Shown here in pieces: positions 28,425-37,582 of a stretch of 64,000 bases of DNA. Each line of letters opens with the position of its first letter. Positions within the stretch are counted from its first letter, which is position 1. The notes under the pieces are model-generated. The model worked only from the letters and a program-made list of their open reading frames with translations, ran no database searches and was not told the origin of the DNA. The stretch is from Legionella spiritensis (lineage in GTDB: Bacteria > Pseudomonadota > Gammaproteobacteria > Legionellales > Legionellaceae): positions 832,501 through 896,500 of the forward strand of contig NZ_LT906457.1 in the NCBI RefSeq assembly GCF_900186965.1. The letters are read 5' to 3'. The position numbers and the translations under genes were made by a program.

Positions 28425-28451
28425 AGCCGGGTTGTCAAATTGACAGCCCGG
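28425..28451 (+). terminator. Hairpin after dnaK, likely partial terminator
   Basis: GCCGGGTTGTCAA pairs with TTGACAGCCCGGC (one internal mismatch) and is followed by CTGAAATTTTT. Its position 45 bases after the dnaK stop suggests attenuation between dnaK and dnaJ. Confidence 0.6.
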
Positions 28452-28545
28452 CCTGAAATTTTTGGATGAGACAAGTACACGGAACCCGAGCTGCGGGAAT
28501 ACATGCTCTTAATCATCATGAGCATAGCGTTACCGCTGGTTCGTG

Positions 28546-28560
28546 CCGGACTTGTTCCGG
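28546..28560. repeat. Degenerate CTTG-loop hairpin (copy 2)
   Basis: CCGGA-CTTGT-TCCGG forms a 5-bp perfect stem with the same CTTGT loop as the hairpin at 3813. Flanks (GTG before, TTGTCGGG after) are degenerate relative to that copy. It lies in the 275-base dnaK-dnaJ gap. Confidence 0.35.
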
Positions 28561-28655
28561 TTGTCGGGAGGGTGTTTTATCGCTCTTTTGTCGTTTAGTG
28601 GCTATGTGTTTTGTATAAAGCGGATAGCAAATTATTGATATTGATGTGAGTAGTC

Positions 28656-29792
28656 ATGGAACAACAGGATTATTATGAACTTCTTGGCGTGAGCCAAAAT
28701 GCCAGTGAGAGTGAAATCAAGAAGGCTTATCGCAAACTGGCGATGAAATACCACCCTGATCGTAATTCCAATGACAAAGCGTCCGAAGAGAAATTCAAGG
28801 AAATACAAAAAGCATACGCCGTTCTGTCCGATCCTGAAAAACGATCCGCCTACGATCAGTTCGGCCATGCCGGTGTGGATGCCTCCATGCGCGGCGGAGC
28901 CGGTTTTAGCGGTTTCGGTGGTTTTGGCGATGTTTTTGAAGATATTTTTGAAAACATATTTTCAGGAGGCCGGGGGCATAGCCGGCAGTCGCGAGGGCAA
29001 CGGGGTGCTGATCTGCAATATAATATGCAGTTGACACTCGAGGAGGCCGCGGCGGGAAAACAGATTGAAATTACCGTGCCCAAGCATGTGACCTGCGGCA
29101 ATTGTAATGGTTCCGGTGCGAAAAAGGGATCCAGGCCCAAGGAATGCGAAACCTGTAATGGTATTGGTCAGGTACGTATTCAGCAGGGATTTTTTTCCAT
29201 CCAGCAAACCTGTCCAAGCTGCCATGGCGAAGGCAAGGTTATTCTTGATCCTTGCGAACAATGTCATGGTCAGGGCCGAGTTCGGGAAAGCAAGAAATTG
29301 ACTGTGAAAATCCCGGCCGGTGTTGATAACGGCGATCGAATTCGGTTAAGCGGTGAGGGCGAAGCCGGAATGCACGGCGGTTCGAGTGGTGATTTGTATG
29401 TCCAGGTCAGTGTGAAAAAACATGCGATTTTTGAAAGGCAGGACAGCGATTTATATTGCGAAGCGCCTATCAGTTTCATTGCTGCCGCTTTGGGAGGCTC
29501 CATCGAGGTTCCAACTCTTGAAGGCCGGGTCACTCTTAAAATTCCCTCTGAAACACAAACCGGTAAAGTTTTCCGCTTGCGTGGCAAGGGTATCAAATCG
29601 GTGCGCGGACAGGGCGTGGGTGATTTGTTGTGCCGGGTTGTGGTTGAGACGCCTGTCAACTTATCGCGCGAGCAAAAGGAATTATTGGGGAAATTGCAGG
29701 ATTCGCTGGAGAGTAGTAAAAAAAATCACTCGCCGCGTTCCGCATCCTGGTTTGATGGCGTAAAAAAATTTTTTGAAGACATGAAATTTTAA
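28656..29792 (+). CDS. dnaJ: Molecular chaperone DnaJ (Hsp40)
   Basis: DnaJ delivers clients to DnaK and stimulates its ATPase. The 378 residues show a J domain with YHPDRN near 32-37, then a glycine/phenylalanine-rich region ([16 protein letters not shown]). Four CxxCxGxG zinc repeats follow ([32 protein letters not shown]), then the C-terminal substrate-binding domain. It follows dnaK after 275 bases. Confidence 0.96.
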   Translation: MEQQDYYELLGVSQNASESEIKKAYRKLAMKYHPDRNSNDKASEEKFKEIQKAYAVLSDPEKRSAYDQFGHAGVDASMRGGAGFSGFGGFGDVFEDIFENIFSGGRGHSRQSRGQRGADLQYNMQLTLEEAAAGKQIEITVPKHVTCGNCNGSGAKKGSRPKECETCNGIGQVRIQQGFFSIQQTCPSCHGEGKVILDPCEQCHGQGRVRESKKLTVKIPAGVDNGDRIRLSGEGEAGMHGGSSGDLYVQVSVKKHAIFERQDSDLYCEAPISFIAAALGGSIEVPTLEGRVTLKIPSETQTGKVFRLRGKGIKSVRGQGVGDLLCRVVVETPVNLSREQKELLGKLQDSLESSKKNHSPRSASWFDGVKKFFEDMKF

Positions 29793-29910
29793 TGTCTGTG
29801 CGTTACAATTGCGTATTTTTACCTCATCGTGTTTTTTTTGTTTCGGTGTCAGCGTTATCTCAATGGACATTGGCAGCCGAAACAGGAAAACTTTGATTAA
29901 AGAGCACTAG

Positions 29911-31035
29911 ATGTTTACAAAACCTGCAATATTAGCACTGGCCGACGGTACAGTTTTCCAAGGACTTTCGGTGGGTGCCGAAGGTGATTGTACAGGCGAA
30001 CTGGTTTTTAATACCTCCATGACCGGTTACCAGGAAATGCTGACCGATCCTTCCTACGCCAGACAAATTATTACTTTAACCTCTCCCCATATAGGAAATA
30101 CCGGATGTAACGAGGAGGATATGGAGTCTTCACGCGTATGGGCGTCCGGCCTGGTGATGCGTAATTGTACGTTATCGCCCAGTAATTATCGTTCCCGTCA
30201 TTCCTTGCCGGAATGGCTCAAAAAACATGGTGTGGTTGCCATAGCCGGTATCGATACCCGGCAATTGACCATACATTTACGCGATAAGGGAGCGATAGGT
30301 GCCTGCATCAGCACGCAGACGGAAAAGCCTGACGACGTCGTCGAGAAAGCCAGACATTTCCAGGGATTGGGAGGCATGGATCTGGCTTCTGAAGTATCCC
30401 GCCAGACGATTGAGCGATGGCACCAGGGGCAGGGTGAATGGGCTCTTGTAAAATCAAAACCACATCGTTTTCAGGTGGTCGCCTACGATTTCGGGGTGAA
30501 ACATACCATTTTAAGGATTTTATATGACCGGGGATGCCACATTACCCTGGTTCCGGCAACCACAACCGCCGAAGAAGCGCTCGCTCTGAATCCCGACGGA
30601 ATTTTTCTGTCCAATGGCCCGGGCGATCCCTTTGCCTGTGATTATGCCATTGCTGCGACAAAAGCGTTTCTTGATGCTAAAATCCCCGTTTTTGGCATTT
30701 GTCTGGGCTTTCAAATCCTTGCCCTGGCCGCCGGTGCCAAAACAATCAAAATGAAATTTGGCCATCATGGCGCCAATCACCCGGTGATGGAAACCGGTGA
30801 ACCGGGACGTGTTTTTATTACCAGCCAGAATCACGGGTTTGCCGTGGAGGAATCCACGTTACCCGATACCTTGCAGGTCACGCATCGTTCCCTGTTTGAT
30901 CAGAGTCTGCAGGGCATTAAACATAAAGAGAAACCGGCGTTCGGTTTTCAGGGGCATCCTGAAGCGGGACCGGGACCTCATGATATTGAAATCATTTTTG
31001 ACGAATTCATCGCCATGATGGATTCCAGCAATTAA
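29911..31035 (+). CDS. carA: Carbamoyl-phosphate synthase small subunit
   Basis: CarA is the glutaminase subunit that feeds ammonia to CarB for arginine and pyrimidine synthesis. The 374-residue protein has the N-terminal CarA domain ([31 protein letters not shown]) and a class I glutamine amidotransferase domain. The nucleophile lies in [11 protein letters not shown], and the His/Glu pair in GHPEAGPGP. In many gammaproteobacteria carB follows directly. Here metK follows instead, 20 bases downstream, so carB must lie elsewhere. Confidence 0.95.
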   Translation: MFTKPAILALADGTVFQGLSVGAEGDCTGELVFNTSMTGYQEMLTDPSYARQIITLTSPHIGNTGCNEEDMESSRVWASGLVMRNCTLSPSNYRSRHSLPEWLKKHGVVAIAGIDTRQLTIHLRDKGAIGACISTQTEKPDDVVEKARHFQGLGGMDLASEVSRQTIERWHQGQGEWALVKSKPHRFQVVAYDFGVKHTILRILYDRGCHITLVPATTTAEEALALNPDGIFLSNGPGDPFACDYAIAATKAFLDAKIPVFGICLGFQILALAAGAKTIKMKFGHHGANHPVMETGEPGRVFITSQNHGFAVEESTLPDTLQVTHRSLFDQSLQGIKHKEKPAFGFQGHPEAGPGPHDIEIIFDEFIAMMDSSN

Positions 31036-31055
31036 CAATCAAGGGAGAACAGGCA

Positions 31056-32204
31056 GTGACCGATTTCCATGTGTTTACTTCAGAATCCGTTTCAGAGGGG
31101 CATCCGGATAAAATTGCGGATCAGATTTCCGACACCATACTGGATGCTATTTTAACGAAAGATCCTCATGCTCGCGTAGCTTGTGAAACGCTGGTAAAAA
31201 CAGGCATGGTTCTGGTTGGAGGAGAAATAACAACCAGGGCATGGGTTGATGTGGAGGACATTGTCCGCGAGGTCATAAAAGACATTGGTTACAACAGTTC
31301 CGATATGGGATTTGACTGGGCTTCCTGCGCCGTTTTATCGGCCATTGGCAAGCAGTCGCCGGATATAGCCCGTGGTGTGGATAATCAAGACACTAAAATT
31401 CTCGGCGCCGGTGATCAGGGGCTGATGTTTGGCTATGCGAGCAGGGAAACCGACGTGTATATGCCTGCCCCTATTGCCTATTCTCATCGTTTGATGATGA
31501 AACAGGCTCAATTGCGTAAAGAAAAGAAATTGCCCTGGCTAAGGCCGGACGCCAAATGTCAATTGACCCTTCGCTACGAGCAGGGTGAGCCTGTTGCCGT
31601 CGATACGGTTGTATTTTCAACCCAGCATTCCCCGGACGTCAGCCAGAACGATTTAATAGAAGCGGTACGCGAGGAGATCATCAAACCGGTGCTGCCAGCC
31701 CATTGGCTCACCGACGTTACCCGATATTTTATCAACCCGACGGGACGTTTTGTCATTGGAGGCCCGCTGGGGGATTGTGGATTGACCGGCCGAAAAATTA
31801 TTGTCGATACGTATGGCGGTATGGCCCGTCATGGCGGCGGCTGTTTTTCAGGCAAGGATCCGTCCAAGGTGGATCGCTCTGCCGCTTATGCCGCCCGACA
31901 TGTCGCCAAGAACATCGTTGCCGCCGGTATTGCGGACAAATGCGAACTGCAGGTGTCGTACGCGATAGGAGTCGCTGAGCCTACTTCCATCAGTGTCGAG
32001 ACGTTTGGTACCGGTCGATTACCTTCCCGAACCATCATTGATTTAATTAATACCCATTTTGACCTGACGCCTCAAGGCATTATTGAGCATCACGATTTAT
32101 TGCGGCCTATCTACCGTCAAACGGCGGCTTATGGTCATTATGGGCGAGAAAATTTCCCCTGGGAACGCCTCGATAAAGTGGACGTGCTGAAAAGAGCGTT
32201 ATAA
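31056..32204 (+). CDS. metK: S-adenosylmethionine synthetase
   Basis: MetK makes S-adenosylmethionine from methionine and ATP. The 382 residues carry [18 protein letters not shown] near the start, [12 protein letters not shown] in the middle and [18 protein letters not shown], the phosphate-binding P-loop-like segment. The start is GTG, preceded by AAGGGAG. It follows carA after 20 bases and precedes ahcY by 32 bases, a natural pairing of the activated-methyl cycle. Confidence 0.96.
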   Translation: MTDFHVFTSESVSEGHPDKIADQISDTILDAILTKDPHARVACETLVKTGMVLVGGEITTRAWVDVEDIVREVIKDIGYNSSDMGFDWASCAVLSAIGKQSPDIARGVDNQDTKILGAGDQGLMFGYASRETDVYMPAPIAYSHRLMMKQAQLRKEKKLPWLRPDAKCQLTLRYEQGEPVAVDTVVFSTQHSPDVSQNDLIEAVREEIIKPVLPAHWLTDVTRYFINPTGRFVIGGPLGDCGLTGRKIIVDTYGGMARHGGGCFSGKDPSKVDRSAAYAARHVAKNIVAAGIADKCELQVSYAIGVAEPTSISVETFGTGRLPSRTIIDLINTHFDLTPQGIIEHHDLLRPIYRQTAAYGHYGRENFPWERLDKVDVLKRAL

Positions 32205-32215
32205 TCGTATAACGC
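32196..32215. promoter_or_regulatory. Perfect 8-bp inverted repeat across the metK stop
   Basis: GCGTTATA-ATCG-TATAACGC spans the metK stop codon, 22 bases before the ahcY start. There is no T-run, so it is not an obvious terminator; it could be an operator or an RNA-processing hairpin. Confidence 0.35.
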
Positions 32216-32236
32216 CGTATTATAAGGATAAAGTAA

Positions 32237-33562
32237 ATGACCGTTATGAATACTACTATCAAGACACAACAAAACACACAGGATTTTAAAGTAGCCGATA
32301 TGTCCCTGGCCGACTGGGGGCGTAAGGAAATAGCCATTGCTGAAACTGAAATGCCCGGTTTGATGGCGTTGCGAGAGGAATTTGGCCATCAACAACCCCT
32401 GAAAGGGGCTCGAATTGCCGGTTGTCTGCACATGACCATTCAGACCGCGGTATTAATTGAGACATTGACTGCGCTGGGAGCCGAGGTCAGGTGGTCGTCC
32501 TGTAACATTTTTTCAACCCAGGATCAGGCTGCGGCCGCCATTGCAGCCACAGGTGTCCCTGTGTTTGCCTGGAAAGGAGAGAGCGAAGAGGAATACTGGT
32601 GGTGCGTGGAACAAACCCTGCGCGGTCCGAATGGCTGGGCGCCGAATCTTCTGCTGGACGACGGCGGTGATTTGACCCAGATGCTCCATGAGAAATACCC
32701 GGAGTTATTAAAAAATATCAGGGGTGTTTCCGAGGAAACCACAACCGGAGTAGCCCGATTGTATGAAATGGCAAAGCGTGATGAACTCATGGTTCCGGCC
32801 ATTAATGTCAACAACGCGGTGACCAAATCAAAATTTGACAATCTGTATGGCTGCCGTGAATCGTTGCTGGATGGTTTGAAGCGTGCCACGGACGTTATGA
32901 TTGCCGGTAAGGTCGTGATTATCCTGGGATATGGCGACGTCGGTAAAGGTTGCGCCCAGGCTTTGAGAGGACAGGGCGCAACCGTCTGGATCAGTGAAAT
33001 CGATCCTATCTGTGCCTTGCAGGCCGCAATGGAAGGGTATCGTGTGGTGACGCTGGATGATGTGGCGGATCAGATAGACATCGTGGTGTCTGCAACCGGC
33101 AATTTCCACGTGGTTACGCACGAGCATATGTTACGCATGCGTAATCAGGCTATTGTTTGCAATATCGGACACTTTGATTCGGAGATTGATATTCAGAGTT
33201 TGCGTCAGTATCGTTGGGAAAATATCAAGCCGCAAGTGGATCACGTTGTATTCCCGGATGGAAAACGCCTGATTGTTCTGGCCGAAGGACGTCTTGTTAA
33301 TCTGGGTTGTGCGACGGGACATCCAAGCTTTGTTATGTCCGCTTCTTTTACCAATCAGGTTCTGGCTCAACTGGAGTTGTTCCATCATGGTGATCAATAC
33401 GAACGGCAAGTCTATGTATTACCCAAGCATCTGGATGAAAAAGTGGCTCGTTTACACCTTGGACGAATTGGTGCAAAATTAACTGAGTTAACTCAGGAAC
33501 AGGCGGATTACATCGGTGTACCTGTTGATGGGCCTTTTAAACCGGATCATTATCGCTATTAA
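32237..33562 (+). CDS. ahcY: S-adenosylhomocysteine hydrolase
   Basis: AhcY splits S-adenosylhomocysteine to adenosine and homocysteine, relieving inhibition of methyltransferases. The 441-residue protein has [20 protein letters not shown]-type substrate motifs, the NAD-binding loop [15 protein letters not shown] and the C-terminal PFKPDHYRY tail that completes the neighbour's active site in the tetramer. It has an AAGGA ribosome binding site. It follows metK as part of the methyl cycle operon. Confidence 0.96.
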   Translation: MTVMNTTIKTQQNTQDFKVADMSLADWGRKEIAIAETEMPGLMALREEFGHQQPLKGARIAGCLHMTIQTAVLIETLTALGAEVRWSSCNIFSTQDQAAAAIAATGVPVFAWKGESEEEYWWCVEQTLRGPNGWAPNLLLDDGGDLTQMLHEKYPELLKNIRGVSEETTTGVARLYEMAKRDELMVPAINVNNAVTKSKFDNLYGCRESLLDGLKRATDVMIAGKVVIILGYGDVGKGCAQALRGQGATVWISEIDPICALQAAMEGYRVVTLDDVADQIDIVVSATGNFHVVTHEHMLRMRNQAIVCNIGHFDSEIDIQSLRQYRWENIKPQVDHVVFPDGKRLIVLAEGRLVNLGCATGHPSFVMSASFTNQVLAQLELFHHGDQYERQVYVLPKHLDEKVARLHLGRIGAKLTELTQEQADYIGVPVDGPFKPDHYRY

Positions 33563-33583
33563 TGGGCGTTACTTCCCTAATAG

Positions 33584-34675
33584 ATGAAAAAGATTGCGCC
33601 GTACCGATTTGCTGCAAATTGGTACGGGATATCGGTGTCAAGTCCGGATAATGTTTCGTGGAAGGAACGGATGAAACAAGCAATCGCCGCCAATTACCTG
33701 TCTAGCCTGGAAAAATGCCTCGAATCCTTTGGTGTCCGGCATTTCTTAAAAAGTCTTGGATTTGATGACAAGCGTGTTCATGATCCGCAGGCTTTTTTAA
33801 CTCTGGAAGAATTTACCCGCATTGTCCACGCTGCTTACGAACAAAGCCAATGCGCTTATCTGGGATTGTTTTTTGGTCAAAATATAACCATAGTGAATCA
33901 TGGATTTTTGGGTTACGCGGCGATGACCAGCCCGACTATGGGAGCCGCCATCCAGATTATGCTGCGATATCTCAATACCCGTACCAGTCTGTTACAAATA
34001 GATTTGCATGATGCCGGCCCTGATAAATTTTTTATGGAACTGGTGCTTGTCCCTCTTGAACCGCTTATAACACGTTTTATTGTTGAAATGGTCATGATGC
34101 ACATAGTCAAGATGAGAACTTTTCTAATCAACAAAACGGTTCCCTGTTTACGTATTGATGTGGATTATCAACAACCTTCCCATGCGGATTACTATTACAG
34201 AATGCTGCAAACGGATGTGCATTTTAATTCCGATAGTAACCGGCTCTGGTTGGCGGCTGACGAATTGAACTATCCGGTAAATTTTGCCGATGATGTCAGC
34301 TATCAGCAGGCGAGACAGCAACTACAAGCCGTATCCGATCAACTAGCAGCCCAGGAAGATTTACCCAGCCGTATACAAATGATTTTATTGCGTGACAATT
34401 TACTGGACAGCAGCATGGAAAAAGTAGCGGCGCAATTGTGTATGTCGTCACGGACCTTGAGAAGGCATTTGCAGCGTTGTGGTATTTCCTATCAGGAACT
34501 GGTTGATAGTGTCCGGCAGCAAAAAGCGGAAACGTTTTTAAGAAACAATACGATGTCTGTGACGGAAATCAGTTTTCTACTGGGGTTTAATGACACATCC
34601 AGTTTTTCCAAGGCATTCAAGCGCTGGACTTCCTATACCCCATCCGACTATCGTCAGCGTTTCATGGTTCCGTGA
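33584..34675 (+). CDS. AraC family transcriptional regulator
   Basis: A 363-residue regulator. The N-terminal 200 residues match the AraC-type arabinose-binding fold used in OruR/ArgR-like regulators (FGQNITIVNHGFLGYAAMTSPTMGAA). The C-terminal 100 residues hold the double helix-turn-helix: MEKVAAQLCMSSRTLRRHL, then VTEISFLLGFNDTSSFSKAFKRW and the YTPSDYR end. The ligand is unknown. It starts 22 bases after ahcY on the same strand, so it may be read through from the methyl-cycle operon. A hairpin with a T-rich tail follows at 34713. Confidence 0.85.
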   Translation: MKKIAPYRFAANWYGISVSSPDNVSWKERMKQAIAANYLSSLEKCLESFGVRHFLKSLGFDDKRVHDPQAFLTLEEFTRIVHAAYEQSQCAYLGLFFGQNITIVNHGFLGYAAMTSPTMGAAIQIMLRYLNTRTSLLQIDLHDAGPDKFFMELVLVPLEPLITRFIVEMVMMHIVKMRTFLINKTVPCLRIDVDYQQPSHADYYYRMLQTDVHFNSDSNRLWLAADELNYPVNFADDVSYQQARQQLQAVSDQLAAQEDLPSRIQMILLRDNLLDSSMEKVAAQLCMSSRTLRRHLQRCGISYQELVDSVRQQKAETFLRNNTMSVTEISFLLGFNDTSSFSKAFKRWTSYTPSDYRQRFMVP

Positions 34676-34712
34676 ACGAAAATTTCACACTATTTTTTAT
34701 AAAAGAAAGGCG

Positions 34713-34737
34713 GCCCGCGGCCGTTTTGCGGGCTTTT
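34713..34737 (+). terminator. Terminator-like hairpin, possibly a REP remnant
   Basis: GCCCGC pairs with GCGGGC (34728-34733), followed by TTTTAT. The sequence CCCGCGGCCGTTTTGCGGG resembles half of a family A REP, so a decayed REP may now act as the terminator of the AraC gene. Confidence 0.5.
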
Positions 34738-34777
34738 ATCTGCCTGGTGCTTGTTGCTAAAAATTTTCTCCTGCATA

Positions 34778-34795
34778 CTGAATAGCCATATTCAG
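34778..34795. promoter_or_regulatory. Inverted repeat just before the subtilase ribosome binding site
   Basis: CTGAATA-GCCA-TATTCAG is a perfect 7-bp inverted repeat ending two bases before the AAGGAG of the next gene. It could be an operator or an RNA hairpin gating translation. Confidence 0.35.
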
Positions 34796-34811
34796 GAAAG
34801 GAGAAGGTTCC

Positions 34812-36494
34812 ATGCGAGGTAAGTCAGGATTAATAGGGCTCGCTATTTTATCATTGGCACAAGGCGTGATGGCTGCCGAGTTTAATAAGGATATTCACGT
34901 CATTGTCAAATTTAAAAAAACTACCGCATTACTCAACGCCAAGCAGCAACTGGCTCATACGATCGCTGTGGCTCCGAAAACCATGCAACCGATGGCCGGT
35001 GGATTTTATACCATGACTTTTTCCAGTCAAGGCGTATCAAAATCTCTCATGAAAGGCCAGGACGCGACCGACTGGGTCGTGAAACAACTGCGTCAAAACC
35101 CGGCGGTACAATACGCCGTCAAGGATCGTGTGGGGCACTTTAAACCGCTGCCCAACCCAAGCCAGGACGATCTGCTACCACCTTTGTCCCATGAGCTGCA
35201 GTGGGATGAATTTTCTGCGCCGGCCGGGGTCATGCTGGAGTCGGCACCAGGGTTACGCGATGGGGCATGGGCGTATACGAGCGGTCAGGCGTCCAAACCG
35301 ATTGTCGTGGCAGTGCTGGATACGGGGGTCGCCTTCCATCCCGCCCTGGCTGATAATTTACTGAAAGATGAATCAGGAGCTGTATGGGGATGGAATTTTG
35401 CGGGCAATAATCGTGATTTGCGCGATGAAACCTTATCCTATCACGGTACTCATGTCGCTGGTACGATTGCAGCGTATAGCGATGTCATGAGTGGCGTGGG
35501 CGAGCATTTGAAAATTTTACCGATTAAGGTACCTGACGGCAGCGGCATGTTTTATGAGAGTCAGGTGATTAACGCCATCTATTGGGCAGTTGGTGGCCAT
35601 GTGCCTGGCGTGCCCGAAAATCCCTATCCGGCGAAGGTCTTGAATATGAGTTTTGGTGTCGACGAACGTCCGGGCAAGGAAATTGATCACTGCGATGAAG
35701 CGTTGCAGGACGCCCTCTGGTTTGCCAGAAAAAAAGGAGCGGTCATTGCCGCCGCCGCCGGCAATGACAACCGTTGGGAACATTATAACGCGCCTGCGGT
35801 CTGTAACGGTACCATGAAAGTAGCTTCAACCGGCCCTGAGGGGTTGCGCGCCTATTACTCCAATTATGGTCCGGGCGTTGCTTACGCCGCCCCAGGTGGT
35901 GATGCGCGTTACGGCAAGCAAGGCGCTATTTTATCGACGGTTAATCCGGGCGGCGGTTATCAAGGCTCGGGTTATGATTTTTACCAGGGCACCAGCATGG
36001 CTTCTCCGCATGCCGCAGGTATTGCAGGACTCATTTATGCCGTTCGCGATGGGGATGTTTCTCCGGAGAAAGTCGAACAGATTATGTATGCCACGACGCA
36101 TGGCTTTGGGATCAGCACCGATCCGAATAAATCGTGCGTGGGCAACAAACCTTGTGGGCATGGTATTCTTGACGCGAATAATGCCGTAAAGGCTGCCGTG
36201 GCGAATTACGACGTGTTTTTCTCGGCTCCGACAATTGATGTCCTGAAATTAACATCCTGTGTCAGCCATGCTTTTCTTGCGCAGGAAAGCATGACAAGCA
36301 GTCAAGGAGCAACCTGGAAAAGAACCGGTGACGCAACTTGCCAGCAAGAGACTTCCTATCAGCAAGGATACCTCACTCAAGAGAAAGACGGGAACATTCT
36401 CGCGCACTACGGAGAGGCAACCTATCAACTGGATACGTCGTTGTTCAGACATTGTCAGGTGGTCGGTTTTGATGGGGTGGGTTGTTATCGGTAA
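34812..36494 (+). CDS. Secreted S8 family serine peptidase (subtilase)
   Basis: A 560-residue exported protease. It has a Sec signal peptide (about 1-21, cleaved after GVMA), then an inhibitor-like propeptide of about 85 residues (VIVKFKKTTALLNAKQQL). The subtilisin triad is complete: Asp170 in VAVLDTGV, His211 in HGTHVAG and Ser395 in GTSMASPHAAG, with the oxyanion Asn in AAAAGNDN. The C-terminal 100 residues hold several cysteines (SCVSHAF, TCQQE, CQVVGFDGVGC). Gammaproteobacteria export such enzymes through the type II system. It has a strong AAGGAGAAGG site and is monocistronic. Confidence 0.92.
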   Translation: MRGKSGLIGLAILSLAQGVMAAEFNKDIHVIVKFKKTTALLNAKQQLAHTIAVAPKTMQPMAGGFYTMTFSSQGVSKSLMKGQDATDWVVKQLRQNPAVQYAVKDRVGHFKPLPNPSQDDLLPPLSHELQWDEFSAPAGVMLESAPGLRDGAWAYTSGQASKPIVVAVLDTGVAFHPALADNLLKDESGAVWGWNFAGNNRDLRDETLSYHGTHVAGTIAAYSDVMSGVGEHLKILPIKVPDGSGMFYESQVINAIYWAVGGHVPGVPENPYPAKVLNMSFGVDERPGKEIDHCDEALQDALWFARKKGAVIAAAAGNDNRWEHYNAPAVCNGTMKVASTGPEGLRAYYSNYGPGVAYAAPGGDARYGKQGAILSTVNPGGGYQGSGYDFYQGTSMASPHAAGIAGLIYAVRDGDVSPEKVEQIMYATTHGFGISTDPNKSCVGNKPCGHGILDANNAVKAAVANYDVFFSAPTIDVLKLTSCVSHAFLAQESMTSSQGATWKRTGDATCQQETSYQQGYLTQEKDGNILAHYGEATYQLDTSLFRHCQVVGFDGVGCYR

Positions 36495-36505
36495 TTATTA
36501 TCAGT

Positions 36506-36542
36506 ACAACGGTCTTGAATTAATGTAATTCAAGACCGTTGT
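36506..36542. terminator. Bidirectional terminator, 17-bp perfect stem
   Basis: ACAACGGTCTTGAATTA (36506-36522), a 3-base loop, then its exact complement (36526-36542), followed by TATTTTG. It lies 12 bases after the subtilase stop and 33 bases before the end of the convergent gene, and serves both strands. Confidence 0.8.
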
Positions 36543-36574
36543 TATTTTGATGTTTCTTCTTCAATACAAAAAAA

Positions 36575-37582
36575 TTATTCCGCCGACCCGACGTTAGGAG
36601 CATTTTCTTGCATGACTAAAGGAAATACCCGTTTGACCGCGTCAATATTAAAAATACCGTCGCTGACAGTCCGTCCGTTAATGTCTTTCACCGGTTGTCC
36701 GGTATTCGCGGCGGCAAGCAGATCTTTGGCATCAATGACAAAATACCCTTTGCGCTCGGAATAACGCCCCACCGTATTTTGAAAACAGTATTTCAATTGG
36801 GCGAAGCTGTTGAGGGTTCGCAATGTTTCCCAGGCTGCGTCAAGCGATGTTACCTCAAAGGCTTGCTGGGGTGAGATTAATAACTCGCCATTTTGCATCA
36901 GCCTGTCGTATTCCATCGTCAGTTCCGATAACAACGTGTTTAACGCCGATTGTTGAGCCTGCCAGTAGACCATAAATCGGTGATCTTGCGGGGCTTCTTG
37001 AACTCTTTGAAATAAAAAAGATCCTGCTTTTTCCCAAAAAACGGCGGTTGGTGTTAATTGATTGGCTAATTCAGTCAATTGCTCCTTAGTGACGGTGGAG
37101 ACAAGCCCGGTAAAAGTGACATAGGCAAAACGACCCGGCGCCTCCTGAATCATGGTTTTTTTGTTGATAATCTGCAATGGGTAAGTGTGGTGATCAATGA
37201 TCAGCACAAAGTGTTTCCCGTTTTTTTTTATCCGAACGAGACCAAACGTTTCCTCGTTCATTTCCTCTTGAAGTTGTTGCAAAAAAGGTGCGGAAGTATC
37301 TTCAATCTTGCCGCCATTTAATGTCAGTAAACGTTGTGACCGCGGCCCGGCCAAAAGATAATAATGTTCATCGGCAAAAAATAAAATTTGCACACCAGTG
37401 CCATCCGGGATCACACTGATTGTATCTTTATGGTTATTAAAATAAGTCTCGGGGGATACAAGCGGATTGATGTTGGTGATCGTTAGTTTGTTATCTTCCA
37501 GACGCGCTGCCAGGGTTACGCCGGTCTGCGACAAACAAAAAACCAGTAAAAAAACGATATTCTTTTTTAGCCGGACTTTCAT
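36575..37582 (-). CDS. Exported protein with a Nudix-like segment
   Basis: A 335-residue protein with a Sec signal peptide (about 1-25, ending VTLAA). Residues 60-125 read like a Nudix fold: GVQILFFADEHYYLLAGP followed by NGGKIE and LQEEMNEETFGL. This keeps the GG, the E-M-x-E-E core and the final G-hydrophobic pair of the Nudix box, but lacks the first Glu and the Arg. The remaining 200 residues have no family I know. An exported Nudix-like enzyme would be unusual, and it may only be a structural homologue. Its start overlaps the M32 peptidase stop by 4 bases. Confidence 0.6.
   Translation of the reverse strand: MKVRLKKNIVFLLVFCLSQTGVTLAARLEDNKLTITNINPLVSPETYFNNHKDTISVIPDGTGVQILFFADEHYYLLAGPRSQRLLTLNGGKIEDTSAPFLQQLQEEMNEETFGLVRIKKNGKHFVLIIDHHTYPLQIINKKTMIQEAPGRFAYVTFTGLVSTVTKEQLTELANQLTPTAVFWEKAGSFLFQRVQEAPQDHRFMVYWQAQQSALNTLLSELTMEYDRLMQNGELLISPQQAFEVTSLDAAWETLRTLNSFAQLKYCFQNTVGRYSERKGYFVIDAKDLLAAANTGQPVKDINGRTVSDGIFNIDAVKRVFPLVMQENAPNVGSAE

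Noticed and set aside
36575-37582. Calling the exported protein a functional Nudix hydrolase
   Set aside because: Two of the Nudix-box residues are missing, so only a Nudix-like segment is claimed.
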